Assembly: GCA_022414725.1 (NCBI GenBank)
Contig: CM039462.1
Location: 45,632,945-45,696,944, forward strand
Direction: 5' to 3'
Source of the DNA: Microglena sp. YARC
Taxonomy: Eukaryota; Chlorophyta; Chlorophyceae; Chlamydomonadales; Chlamydomonadaceae
DNA: 64,000 nt
A model generated the notes under the pieces. It was not told the DNA's origin. It saw only the letters and a list, made by a program, of their open reading frames with translations, and did no database searches. This document shows positions 32,351 through 40,629 of the stretch, in pieces (positions within the stretch are counted from its first letter, which is position 1; every line of letters starts with the position of its first letter). The translations under genes and the position numbers were made by a program.

Positions 32351-32470
32351 ATACTTTACACTCGACGGAACATAGCTCATTGTGTACGGCCACACTTAAG
32401 CGATCGCCTATTCCCACTGGTCCAAAATAACACGACGTCTGTGTTGATGTGCAATGCGTCATGTAAGGTT
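32351..32470. mobile_element. Truncated family A' end
   Basis: Starts TACACTCGACGGAACA and then matches 44430-44520 (CACTTAAGCGATCG, GATGTGCAATGCGTCATG). It reaches into the last codons of the neighbouring minus-strand gene, so the insertion may have changed that gene's C-terminus. Confidence 0.6.
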
Positions 32471-33322
32471 TTTGAGGTGTTTGTCTGCAGCTGACCCTGG
32501 TTGGACAGGCGTGTGTTTCATCTTCCATACGATGCTTTTGTCGGGGTTGACGAAGCCTTTACCTTCTAGGAACTTGATGGCTCGTTCGATTTTCCCCTTT
32601 CCTTCACCTCCCTTGTATCCATGTTCAACCGCGTACATGACGAGCTTATTGCCCTCAGAGTGGTACCACACGTACAGTAGGTCAAACTTCTTAGTCAGCG
32701 CGTACGCGTGAGCTCCCAAGTGCCCGACTATATCTTCAGCCGAAATAGTTGGTTTGATAGGCACAGTGACCTCGCGAATGAAGATTGACATGTCAATCAT
32801 GTACATGAGCCTGATGAGTTCGGATGGTCGCAAGAAACGGCACAGGAGTTCTTCCTCGAGAGTCTTCATCCCTTTGTACGTCTTTAAGTTGAAATCTACA
32901 TCCCCCTTTGTTTTCCACTTGTCTAGTGCCCATTTAATGATACTCTTCATTTGGGATTGTGAAAGCTTGGCATCATCGTATTTGACATTGCTCACCTCAT
33001 ACTTCTTACGATCGTCCAAGTTGTTTTCTGTGCATTTCTTAAACACAGCCCGTCGATCGGCGGAACCGATCAGATGACCGGTTCTAGATGTTGATCGTGT
33101 TGTAGATGCTGATGACGAGGCCCTTGCTGTTCCAGAGGAGGGCCTAGTTGTTCCAGAGGAGGGCCTAGTTGTTCCAGAGGAGGGCCTAGTAGTTCCAGAG
33201 GAGGGCCTAGTTGTTCCAGAGGAGGGCCTGGATGTTCCAGATGTCTTCGAGTTCTCGGTTGTTGAGGTGCGAGGTCGTGTAGTTGATTTTTTCATTGTAC
33301 TTGTTGAAGTTTTCTTATCCAT
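32459..33322 (-). CDS. Hypothetical protein with Ser/Thr/Pro repeat N-terminus
   Basis: 287 residues. Residues ~30-75 are tandem GTTRPSS repeats and the first 90 residues are basic and Ser/Thr-rich. The remaining ~190 residues look folded, with KSIIKWALDKWKTKGDV, CRFLRPSELIRLMYMIDM and KKFDLLYVWYHSEGNK. I recognise no family. The frame is unbroken. The 3' end runs into a truncated transposon end. Confidence 0.65.
   Translation of the reverse strand: MDKKTSTSTMKKSTTRPRTSTTENSKTSGTSRPSSGTTRPSSGTTRPSSGTTRPSSGTTRPSSGTARASSSASTTRSTSRTGHLIGSADRRAVFKKCTENNLDDRKKYEVSNVKYDDAKLSQSQMKSIIKWALDKWKTKGDVDFNLKTYKGMKTLEEELLCRFLRPSELIRLMYMIDMSIFIREVTVPIKPTISAEDIVGHLGAHAYALTKKFDLLYVWYHSEGNKLVMYAVEHGYKGGEGKGKIERAIKFLEGKGFVNPDKSIVWKMKHTPVQPGSAADKHLKNLT
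33105..33235 (-). repeat. 24-bp tandem repeat in coding sequence
   Basis: Five to six units of TTCCAGAGGAGGGCCTAG plus a short variable spacer encode the GTTRPSS repeat. Units are nearly identical, so the array is recent or homogenised. Confidence 0.8.
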
Positions 33323-33339
33323 CGGTAAGTAAGTGTGTA

Positions 33340-33510
33340 TATACAGTTCTCAAAATATTTTTTGAGGAGTCTGAGGAAGGTTTGTAATATATACAACGTG
33401 TCCAAGAGCTCACTACATAGATGGGTCAATGCAGATCAGGTGGGTAAAAGTAAGCGTTTAAAACGAAAAAGGAAAGAATTGTCCATGCTTTTACGTTCCA
33501 CGATATCCAA
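33340..33510 (+). pseudogene. Family B transposase N-terminal fragment, part 1
   Basis: Encodes KVCNIYNVSKSSLHRWVN and KRLKRKRKELSML, the helix-turn-helix start found at 48706-48500 on the other strand. A deleted terminal repeat precedes it (TACAGTTCTCAAAATATT). It is interrupted at 33511 by family A copy A2 and resumes at 34443. Confidence 0.75.
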
Positions 33511-34443
33511 TACACTCGACGGAATACTAAAATGAAACCGCTTTCTTGAGTGTACGGTACACCTTGCGGTGTAACCTAATGTTGTCGCGACCACCGGAGG
33601 GGGACCGAGTGGTGTCTACAACAATACGAGTTTTTATTCATCAACAACAACAGAGCTGCTGTGGGCAAATGGAAGAGGTCGTCCTAGACCCATCAATTCC
33701 ATGCAGTGCAGCCTTGCGATTGTGAGAGCAGAAGAGCGATCCCGGTCCGAGTAAATGCATGTTTCTGGAGAGAATCGCAGTCCTCGTACCTCTGGGTACC
33801 GCTCGATCGATTTTTGAGAATCGACAAGGGAAGTGGCGAAGCCACCCCTCCTGTGCTTCTCTTGTGCGCCTTTACGTTTATTGTACAACCTTACCCCTAA
33901 GTGGTCGCAATCAGCGACCTTTGGCATCGTTTTCGATTTCGTGTGACCAAAACGTTCACCACCCAACCTAAGCTTCACGTCTGGCCATCCCTCCATGTTT
34001 TGGACTTCTTGCTGAATAGCCTGCATCACGTCGTATCCCCGAATGATCTTCGATGTGTCCAGCGTCTTCGGGGCATTTAATTTATTTAAAGTGGTGGAAG
34101 TGAGTCTGGCCAGACGTGGTATCAAAGGAACCCATGCGTTGTTTGACACGACAGTGCTCAATGTGTGACCTGCATAGTTCAATACCTGATCGAAATAGAT
34201 CGGATAAGACTTGATGTAGTCAGCGTCGTCATTACCAATTACATCGCCGATGGAGTCCTTCACAGCTTCGTACGATATCTTGCTTTCCTCATCAGGGAAG
34301 ATTCCGTCTACCCCGATACGTAGCCAATCCTTCCAGTAGGTATCTTTCATGTTGTAACATTCTTAACGCCAATTTTCTAACGGCGATGTCGTACATTTAT
34401 TTCCATCTGATATATGTTTCATTTTACTGTTCCGCCGACTGTA
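33511..34443 (-). mobile_element. Family A transposon copy A2 (transposase deleted)
   Basis: Inverted ends TACACTCGACGGAATACTAA and, at the right, the complement of TACAGTCGGCGGAACAGTAA. The right ~85 bases equal those of A1 (41620-41704) through the first dozen transposase codons, then jump to the start of the Fanzor-like gene. The whole catalytic transposase is thus missing, and this copy must be non-autonomous. It sits inside a family B element. Confidence 0.8.
33634..34350 (-). CDS. Internally deleted Fanzor-like protein (A2 cargo)
   Basis: 238 residues in one open frame. The first ~160 residues (YAGHTLSTVVSNNAWVPLIP) look like the helical N-terminal part of a Fanzor1-type protein. After RLGGERFGHTKSK comes a basic RRGG patch, then RGLRFSPETCIYSDRDRSSA with the putative RuvC-III Asp, then GRPLPF. 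The RuvC-I and RuvC-II acids and the DEFKTT block seen in A3 are absent, so it should be catalytically dead. An intact frame after an internal deletion might still give a guide-binding protein; that is speculation. Confidence 0.5.
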   Translation of the reverse strand: MKDTYWKDWLRIGVDGIFPDEESKISYEAVKDSIGDVIGNDDADYIKSYPIYFDQVLNYAGHTLSTVVSNNAWVPLIPRLARLTSTTLNKLNAPKTLDTSKIIRGYDVMQAIQQEVQNMEGWPDVKLRLGGERFGHTKSKTMPKVADCDHLGVRLYNKRKGAQEKHRRGGFATSLVDSQKSIERYPEVRGLRFSPETCIYSDRDRSSALTIARLHCMELMGLGRPLPFAHSSSVVVDE

Positions 34444-34515
34444 GCAGAGAACCCCTTCATGCAAGGATTTGGTAGGTATAATTTGCAAGAGTAATGTGAG
34501 ATTATCGAAATAATT
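34443..34515 (+). pseudogene. Family B transposase fragment, part 2
   Basis: GCAGAGAACCCCTTCATGCA and the following AGGATTTGGTAGGTATAATT continue the family B sequence broken off at 33510 (compare 48500-48430 reversed). This shows that A2 inserted into a family B copy. Confidence 0.7.
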
Positions 34516-34641
34516 TTGGGACACTCATTATACAGGTCCGTGTTTCCTTCGAGTGTAGCTGCATGGTTGAATGATTTATTTTTTCGTATTCGAGTGTAAA
34601 TATATTGGTTGGGGATAGGCGAATATGCTCTGTTTTTATTC

Positions 34642-36102
34642 ATGTGTTCAGAGTTGCCGCAATTGACGCCTGAGCAGGAGCAAGTACTGGAATGGATGAT
34701 GGACCGTGAAGATGTGGCTTGTTCTACTCGTTCTAGTTTTCCCGGCGTCCTCGGTGGAATCCTTGCAGAGGATGCAGGTTTCGGAAAGACGCGATTGATG
34801 TGCGAGTTGATGGCTCTCCGAAAGGACATGTTCCCATGCCTCATCGCAGTGCCGAGGATGGTCTTGTCAGAGTGGCCTCCTACGGTCCGTGCGGTTACGG
34901 GTGTATTTCCCACACTCATTGTAGACGGCGGGTTCTTCGTATCGAACCCGACTAGCTTTCTTGCTGATCGCAAGGTCGTGATCACCACACACGGTGTGCT
35001 TCGGAACCACTATCTTAAGTTTGGTGACGTGACATGGGGGCGATTCGTGGTGGACGAGGCGCACGTCATGCGGAACAAGGGCACTGCTTTGTATCGCGCC
35101 TGTGTGCATGTGGCCTCTCAGAGTTCGATCCGTTGGGCAGTCACGGCCACTCCGGTTCACAACCGGGACAAAGACGTGCTTTGTCTCGCTCGCTTCGTGG
35201 GCGTGCATGCACAAGACGTTGCGATACTCCGGGACGCGCTCGTCATGCACCACCATGTCGTTGTCCCTCTGGTGGTGGAGCAACCTGCAAAAGAAGATGC
35301 GGTGGCAGATGTCAATTCTGACATAGAGGTACGACTTGTGACGTTGGATGTCATTTCGCGCGCTCATTACGATAAGCTGAAGGAGGACTATTCAGCGTCT
35401 TCGTGTACATCGAATGATATCGTCGCGACGGCGTGCTCATCTAGTATGGCGTTTATGCGAGTGTTGCGTCTACGCCAGGCCGCCACACACCCTCTCATTG
35501 CGTCATCTTCGCAAGGTTTGGTATTTTCATCGAGTTCCGCAAAGTTCGATGCGGTTGCTGGAGAGTGTAGGCGCCTCCTCGAAACGTCAAGGAATGTTTC
35601 AGCATCGATGCCTAACGATGATTCATGCAGCGGGGTGGTGGTTTTTTGCAACTGGATCATGGAGATGGACTTGCTTGAGGCGTTCATAGGGGCTCGATTT
35701 AGGGAGGATGAGGTTTGCGTGAGCCGCCTGGACGGAGCGTGCTCCATTGATGAGCGGGATTCTACATTGTACCGGTGCAGGACGGATCGTGAGACTACCC
35801 GCGTGCACATGCTAGTATGTCAGATAGAATGCGCGAATTGTGGATTGAACATGCAGCATGCCTTCAACAACGTGATCATGATGCGTCCGCAGTGGAACCC
35901 TGTGACCGAATACCAGGCGATTCGACGGGTTCTCCGTCGTGGACAAGAGCGTACTGTTCGCGTGTTGCGGTTGGTCGCGAAGGACTCAGTTGATGAGCAT
36001 GTTCTCGAGCGTCAGGCGAAGAAGACTCGAATAATTCGAGATGCAATGCAAGACGATGTGGTCGCTACGACACTTGGCTCGCTCTCAATTGGTCCATCGT
36101 GA
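34642..36102 (+). CDS. SNF2-family DEAD/DEAH helicase
   Basis: Motif I is GGILAEDAGFGKTRLMCEL, motif II FVVDEAHVMRNKGT, motif III WAVTATPVHN, and near the C-terminus NVIMMRPQWNPVTEYQAIRR then VLRRGQERTVRV corresponds to motifs V-VI. The set is complete and typical of SNF2-like translocases, which giant viruses use in transcription or repair. There is no accessory domain visible, and 486 residues is close to a bare helicase core. Start: ATG at 34642, preferred over a TTG at 34609. A short AT-rich leader precedes it. The gene is intact. Confidence 0.85.
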   Translation: MCSELPQLTPEQEQVLEWMMDREDVACSTRSSFPGVLGGILAEDAGFGKTRLMCELMALRKDMFPCLIAVPRMVLSEWPPTVRAVTGVFPTLIVDGGFFVSNPTSFLADRKVVITTHGVLRNHYLKFGDVTWGRFVVDEAHVMRNKGTALYRACVHVASQSSIRWAVTATPVHNRDKDVLCLARFVGVHAQDVAILRDALVMHHHVVVPLVVEQPAKEDAVADVNSDIEVRLVTLDVISRAHYDKLKEDYSASSCTSNDIVATACSSSMAFMRVLRLRQAATHPLIASSSQGLVFSSSSAKFDAVAGECRRLLETSRNVSASMPNDDSCSGVVVFCNWIMEMDLLEAFIGARFREDEVCVSRLDGACSIDERDSTLYRCRTDRETTRVHMLVCQIECANCGLNMQHAFNNVIMMRPQWNPVTEYQAIRRVLRRGQERTVRVLRLVAKDSVDEHVLERQAKKTRIIRDAMQDDVVATTLGSLSIGPS

Positions 36103-36171
36103 CCTCGTTCACTTCTTCACTTGGCAGGGTCCCATTCCATTTTGTTCTAAAATATTGTTGGGACACTCTGA

Positions 36172-36310
36172 ATGATTTTCGTTCAACGAATCAAAAAAAA
36201 CTTTGGGAAGACTTGGGATCGCGATGTGAACGCCTCCAAGAACATCCACCAGGATGCGCACCATTGCCAAAAAGCAAAGATCTGCATCGTGCAGTTGTTT
36301 TTGTTTGTTA
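36172..36310 (+). pseudogene. TnpB/Fanzor C-terminal relic (RuvC-III)
   Basis: In one frame the sequence reads KKNFGKTWDRDVNASKNIHQ, matching the hallmark W-x-R-D-V-N-A-[AS]-x-N-I segment of TnpB/Fanzor nucleases. Only this end of the gene is left. It differs from both the IS607 TnpB (CDRDIVGAAGIF) and the family A cargo (SDRDRSSALTI), so it represents a third related nuclease lineage. It lies in the gap between two convergent genes. Confidence 0.55.
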
Positions 36311-36315
36311 TCGAC

Positions 36316-37218
36316 TCAATTTCCTTGCACGAGTGTATTTGTGTATTCGACGAAGAGCGCTGCGCCTGCTTCGATGACCTTGCGTTCGTCCGTTCTGTTT
36401 CGTCTGTGGACGGTGGCGCACATGTGTTCTATGTACGCGACCATCTCGATGACCTCCGCATTCGTGCTGATGCTCCCATCGGATTCTTCCGTGTCGGATG
36501 ACAACATTCCTATGGTTGATATTGCAGATTCTATCAATACCTTTCCTCTCTCTTTTGGAGTTCTGCAAGCGATGAGTTTGCGAGCAAGACTGCGCGCGGT
36601 CTCTTGTTGTGGTGATGGTTTTCGGGGTTTGTAAATGTTGATGCCGCCGGCAATGTTCATCTTGGGACGTACCATGGCTCTGCTCTTCAGACCGGCGTCC
36701 ACTCCTGATAGAGAGGATGTGGTGAATGTGATCTGCACACGGTCCATGTATTTATCGACGAGAACTCGGATGCTTTTTTGGACGTGCATGGGCGCGCATT
36801 CGATATTAAGAATGACTACGCGTTTTCGAACCTGCAAACGGTGATTGGTGCACGTGTCGCCATCCGGTTGGTGTTTTCTGAGATTGGGAAAAAGAGACGC
36901 TGTATCGACCATCTCCCGTTCCAAGATCTTGACGAGCAGTCCTTTGTTGTTGTTGTTGGTTAATCTCCCTGGATCTTCTGAAGCGTCAAACACGAGTACT
37001 GGGGGGTATTGTGAGGATGAATGAGTGAAGTAGCTTGTGAAGAGAGTAATCGCATTGTGATGTTCGCGTTTGTAAAGACTTGTATGGTTTGTCACGTTGG
37101 AGTCTTTTTTGACTAAGACGTTTTCGATTAGCTCCTCTAAGACTATTCCGTTGATGCCAACACGATCCCTTGTTACGACAAGGATGCAAGGAATATCTTG
37201 GGTCATTTCGGATACCAT
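36316..37218 (-). CDS. Hypothetical 300-residue protein
   Basis: Open from ATG 37216-37218. The N-terminal half has alternating hydrophobic segments (IPCILVVTRDRVGINGIVLE, KRVVILNIECAPM) and the C-terminal half is helical and charged (SLARKLIACRTPKERGKV). No family recognised. It ends convergent with the SNF2 gene, and a short nuclease relic lies between them. Intact and probably expressed. Confidence 0.6.
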   Translation of the reverse strand: MVSEMTQDIPCILVVTRDRVGINGIVLEELIENVLVKKDSNVTNHTSLYKREHHNAITLFTSYFTHSSSQYPPVLVFDASEDPGRLTNNNNKGLLVKILEREMVDTASLFPNLRKHQPDGDTCTNHRLQVRKRVVILNIECAPMHVQKSIRVLVDKYMDRVQITFTTSSLSGVDAGLKSRAMVRPKMNIAGGINIYKPRKPSPQQETARSLARKLIACRTPKERGKVLIESAISTIGMLSSDTEESDGSISTNAEVIEMVAYIEHMCATVHRRNRTDERKVIEAGAALFVEYTNTLVQGN

Positions 37219-37237
37219 GCCGGGAATCAGATTACCT

Positions 37238-37264
37238 TTACAGTTGTTCTCAAATAAAGCGGAT
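37238..37264. mobile_element. Family B end relic
   Basis: TACAGTTGTTCTCAAATAAA matches the family B/MITE end. It is cut short by an IS607 right end at 37272. Confidence 0.6.
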
Positions 37265-37271
37265 ACATTTA

Positions 37272-37433
37272 CCGTTTAATTTAAGCTACCCGTATATCCT
37301 AGAACCTATGAATTTCTTATACACATACGGGGGTCAGGGGGATGCTTTCCGTTGAATTTAAGCTACCCGTATATCCTCGAACCTATGAATTTCTTACTAA
37401 ACATCCGGGGGCCCGGGGGACATGTAGTAAGAA
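37272..37433 (-). mobile_element. Two tandem orphan IS607 right ends
   Basis: Two successive copies of the IS607 right-end sequence (TTTAAGCTACCCGTATATCC, then CCTATGAATTTCTTA) begin at 37272 and 37348 with no transposase or TnpB. The second keeps the full hairpin: TTCTTACTA at 37391-37399 pairs with TAGTAAGAA at 37425-37433 around a G-rich loop. A family A' fragment (GAGTGGATGGTCCT) follows directly to about 37500. Confidence 0.75.
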
Positions 37434-37587
37434 TGAAACATCCAAATAAAGTGTACGAGTGGATGGTCCTAAAAAATCGATTTCTTGCGCAACAAGTAAA
37501 GACATGGGACTTCCGGTGTATTCCGTCGAATGAAGCCCTCAGTCCGGTTGGTCGTAAAAAAATTAAAACTTCCTAACACGTAACAAC

Positions 37588-38259
37588 ATGTCTGATCGCA
37601 TTACATCCAGAGAAAACGAATCGCTTTCAAATGTTGACGCATTTGTGGTCAGAGATGTCTTAACACCAAACGAATGCTCTGAATGGATAAAACTTGCAGA
37701 ACAAAAAGGGTTCCAAAGGCCATGTGTAGGAGGAGATATGTTTGCAGGCAAAAGGAAACGTGTTACATTAACAAGCGAAGAACTATCAGCACGAGTATGG
37801 GATAAAATTAGCACATTCATTCCCGCAAGGGTTCATGACGAGAAAGAATACTCATCATTCTCCTTTTCTGGACCTGCATATAACATACGTAGTGGTGGTT
37901 ATTTTCCAACACATGTTAACCCGTTATTCCGTTTCTCAAAGTATGAGCCGGGAGATGAATTTTCCATCCACACCGACACGTGTTATGCACGTGATGAATG
38001 TGAGACTGGGCTTTGCACCATCTTGTTGTACCTGAACGATAATATGCAAGGGGGTGAGACAGTCATACTTCCGAATTGGGAATGGAACGAAAAGATCACC
38101 ATCACTCCAGAACCGGGTCTCGCACTTGTATTTTACCACATGCTACCACATGCCGGACTAGAAGTTATTTCGGGGTGCAAATATATAATACGTAGCGATG
38201 TCATGTACCGTCGCGTCTGCAATATTCCCTTGTTGCAAGCATCGAACGTTTTTGAATAG
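37588..38259 (+). CDS. Prolyl-4-hydroxylase-like 2OG-Fe(II) dioxygenase
   Basis: The double-stranded beta-helix motifs are complete: RFSKYEPGDEFSIHTD with H128 and D130, the distal iron ligand in HMLPHAGLEV (H188), and the 2-oxoglutarate-binding Lys in GCKYIIRSDVMY (K198). At 223 residues it is a typical stand-alone viral P4H. Giant-virus homologues hydroxylate proline in collagen-like or other proteins; no collagen-like gene is in this window, so the substrate is unknown. Start ATG 37588. Intact. Confidence 0.88.
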   Translation: MSDRITSRENESLSNVDAFVVRDVLTPNECSEWIKLAEQKGFQRPCVGGDMFAGKRKRVTLTSEELSARVWDKISTFIPARVHDEKEYSSFSFSGPAYNIRSGGYFPTHVNPLFRFSKYEPGDEFSIHTDTCYARDECETGLCTILLYLNDNMQGGETVILPNWEWNEKITITPEPGLALVFYHMLPHAGLEVISGCKYIIRSDVMYRRVCNIPLLQASNVFE

Positions 38260-38510
38260 GACGCGCCCCCCTTTGCAATAAAAAATGTCCATTAATTTTG
38301 ACTGTATGTACTGACATGTTTTTTTCTCGATCGTGCAGAGCTGCGTCGACACCCATCTGCGCAGGATCAAGCACAACCCCGGGCAGTTTTCAGGGTTCCA
38401 ATGCCCCAGAGGAAACGGGAAGGGTTGCAACAGTTGACTCGTTTGCTTTCCGAAAATAAGTAAATCTAACAGTGTATAAGGAATTTGCATGTACTAAATA
38501 TCAGAATGCC

Positions 38511-39110
38511 ATGTATGGCAACCAAAGCTTCTGTAAAATTGGCAAGGCCTCCGATGCCCTTGGTGTCTCCAGGACCGTCCTCCGTTGATGGGCAGATAAT
38601 GGCACGATCAGAACGATCCGGACTCCAGGCAACCAACGTCTCTTTGACCCAAGCAGCATCCAAGGCTACCTCATCGAGCAGGAAAAAAAAAACCAGCAGT
38701 CGTCAAGTCATTCTCTACGCACGTGTGTCCTCACACAAACAACAACACGACCTGCTCAGACAGCAATTGTTCTTGCAAACCCATATTTCTGACAAACATT
38801 CCGGATGCGAGCAAGTCAAGGACGTCGGATCAGGGCTCAACTTCAAGCGCCCTGGACTTTTACGAGTATTGGGACTCGTCACGGCAGGACATGTATCGTC
38901 AATTGTTGTGGCTTCCAAAGACAGGCACGCAAGGTTTGGTTTCGAGCTCATTTAATGGATTTGCTCACAGCACTCCTACTCGATCATCGTTCTCGATCAC
39001 CAAGACAGAGCCCCTGAAGACGAGCTTGGAAAAGACCTCATGTCCATCGTTCAAGTATATAGTTACCGATGGAACGGTCGAAGACGCTACAAAGTCAAAT
39101 GCCAAACCCA
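38511..39110 (+). pseudogene. tnpA: IS607 serine-recombinase transposase, broken
   Basis: A MerR-like helix-turn-helix (KIGKASDALGVSRTVLRR) is followed by the catalytic segment LYARVSSHKQQHDLLRQQL with the active Ser, then ASKDRHARFGFELI. Three lesions are visible: TGA in place of CGA after VLRR, ten A instead of nine near 38686, and a TAA directly after FELI (38953-38955). The last removes the conserved C-terminal ~50 residues (IIVLDHQDRAPEDEL) and is also present in copy 2. This copy should be inactive. Confidence 0.75.
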
Positions 39111-40327
39111 AGTTGAGGACCTTAAAGCTGAAGCTGAACCCAACCAAGGCTCAGAAATCGATGCTGGCAGAGTTTGCGGGGTGCAGCCGGTTCATGTACA
39201 ACAAGGCGGTGGCAGCACGGTTGGGCGTCGGGAGCACTCACAAGTCTGTCTTCCGAATTCGAGACAGGTATGTGACGAACAAAGTGAGGGGGGAGGGGAA
39301 GATGCCAAACCCGTACTTCAAGAATCGCCAATGGTTGCTTCAATGCCCCAAAAGCGTACGCCAAAGCGCAATCAAGTCTGCATTGGCAAACATCAAGGCT
39401 TGCTTTTCGAATCTGAAAGCAGGTAACATCAAGCAGTTTTCAGCTCCGTTCAGACGGAAGAAGACAGAGCTTGAGAGGGGTTGGGTCATTGAGATGGATC
39501 AGAAGAACGTTTCCAAGGATGGCGACAAACTCTTCATCTTCAAAGAAATATTGGGCAACATGCGCTACTTCGGTAGCAAACAACTCCATAAGTTGATGCC
39601 TGAGGAAAACCCGACCCACGATCCGAAGGTCCAAAAATCCCGCTTCGGCGAATATTTCCTCGTATTGTCTGTCGCTGCTAGGGACAGAAGGGCAGAGCGG
39701 AAGCCTGTCAATCCAGACAAGGTTGCAACTGCCTCCATCGACCCAGGCGTCCGAAAGACAATGGTCACGTACTCACCTGAGAATGAGGAATCCTTCATGC
39801 TTGGTCAGGGACAGGCATCCGACCTTGTCAAACTCCTGCTGGTTCATGACAAGCTGCAGTCAAGGTTGGATACTGAGAAAACCTTACGATCAAAAGAGAG
39901 GATGAAGATAAAGAAGCTGATGATTCGCATTCGGAAGACAATTTTTTACCTCAAGAAAGAATTTAGGGACCAGACAACAAATTTCTTGGCCGCTCGCTAC
40001 GATGTGTTGTTGGTACCTCAATTGGAGACGGCGAAGATGACAATCAGTGCTGAACGGGAGCTGACAACCAAGGTTGCCCGTCAGATGCTGACTTTGAGCC
40101 ACTCTGTGCTGTTCAATCGGCTGAAGGAGAAGTGTGAAGAGTACGGGACAGTGTTCTTGCATGTGCTTGAGCATTACACAAGTCAGACATGCCCTATGTG
40201 CGGTTTCTTGAACAAGTGTGGAGAGACATACACCTGCAAGAACTGTCAATTCACCTGCGACAGAGACATTGTGGGGGCAGCTGGCATCTTCCTGAAGGCT
40301 GTTCGAACAGAAAATCCCTGTTCGTAA
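38891..40327 (+). CDS. tnpB: IS607 TnpB / Fanzor2-like RuvC nuclease, intact
   Basis: Likely starts at ATG 38891, overlapping tnpA, though the frame is open further upstream. Motifs in order: LRTLKLKLNPTKAQKSMLAE, YNKAV, RuvC-I in ATASIDPGVRKTM (Asp), RuvC-II in VLLVPQLETAKM (Glu), zinc ribbon CPMCG and CKNC, and RuvC-III CDRDIVGAAGIF (Asp). All three acids and four Cys are present. TnpB proteins are RNA-guided nucleases whose guide comes from the element's right end, and giant-virus IS607 TnpBs gave rise to Fanzor2. It is the only complete nuclease among at least four copies or fragments in the window. Confidence 0.85.
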   Translation: MYRQLLWLPKTGTQGLVSSSFNGFAHSTPTRSSFSITKTEPLKTSLEKTSCPSFKYIVTDGTVEDATKSNAKPKLRTLKLKLNPTKAQKSMLAEFAGCSRFMYNKAVAARLGVGSTHKSVFRIRDRYVTNKVRGEGKMPNPYFKNRQWLLQCPKSVRQSAIKSALANIKACFSNLKAGNIKQFSAPFRRKKTELERGWVIEMDQKNVSKDGDKLFIFKEILGNMRYFGSKQLHKLMPEENPTHDPKVQKSRFGEYFLVLSVAARDRRAERKPVNPDKVATASIDPGVRKTMVTYSPENEESFMLGQGQASDLVKLLLVHDKLQSRLDTEKTLRSKERMKIKKLMIRIRKTIFYLKKEFRDQTTNFLAARYDVLLVPQLETAKMTISAERELTTKVARQMLTLSHSVLFNRLKEKCEEYGTVFLHVLEHYTSQTCPMCGFLNKCGETYTCKNCQFTCDRDIVGAAGIFLKAVRTENPCS

Positions 40328-40471
40328 AGGACAGCATCCCCTGGGGAGTTGACCCCTATGATACCCCTATGGAGAATTCGTTGTCTTTCTTACTACATGT
40401 CCCCCGGGCCCCCGGATGTTTAGTAAGAAATTCATAGGTTCGAGGATATACGGGTAGCTTAAATTCAACGG
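40250..40471 (+). ncRNA. Putative omegaRNA region at the IS607 right end
   Basis: By analogy with TnpB systems the guide RNA should span the 3' end of tnpB and the right end. A 9-bp inverted repeat, TTCTTACTA at 40387-40395 and TAGTAAGAA at 40421-40429, encloses a C/G-run loop (CCCCCGGGCCCCC). The same hairpin is kept in copy 2, copy 3 and an orphan end. The predicted guide would be the flank starting at 40472. Expression is inferred, not shown. Confidence 0.45.
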
Positions 40472-40629
40472 GGTATTACCCAATGAAGCGCCATGTGTAG
40501 GACGCATCAAGAACACTCACAGGTACCTGCCTCGCAACCAGAAGAAGAAGATGATGAAGAAGATGAAAGTAGATTCCCCCACTTTCCCTTATGCCCAGCC
40601 AATCCCCATCAGCGTTTCCAATACTGTCA
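40472..40629 (+). other. Flank of an interrupted ORF
   Basis: Between IS607 and family A copy A1 a frame encodes a Lys-rich segment (RNQKKKMMKKMKVDSPTFP). It may be the continuation of the sequence left of the IS607 element (DTHLRRIKHNPGQFSGF at 38335-38390). No function is evident. Confidence 0.3.

Larger units (their letters stand above)
38421..40471 (+). mobile_element. IS607-family element, copy 1
   Basis: Ends were set by comparing copies: the left end begins AGGGTTGCAACAGTTGACTC and the right end finishes TAGCTTAAATTCAACGG. Serine-recombinase tnpA and tnpB lie on the plus strand, and the right end forms a hairpin. No target duplication is visible, as expected for serine recombinases. 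Flanks at 38325-38420 and 40472-40620 look like parts of an interrupted reading frame. Confidence 0.85.
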
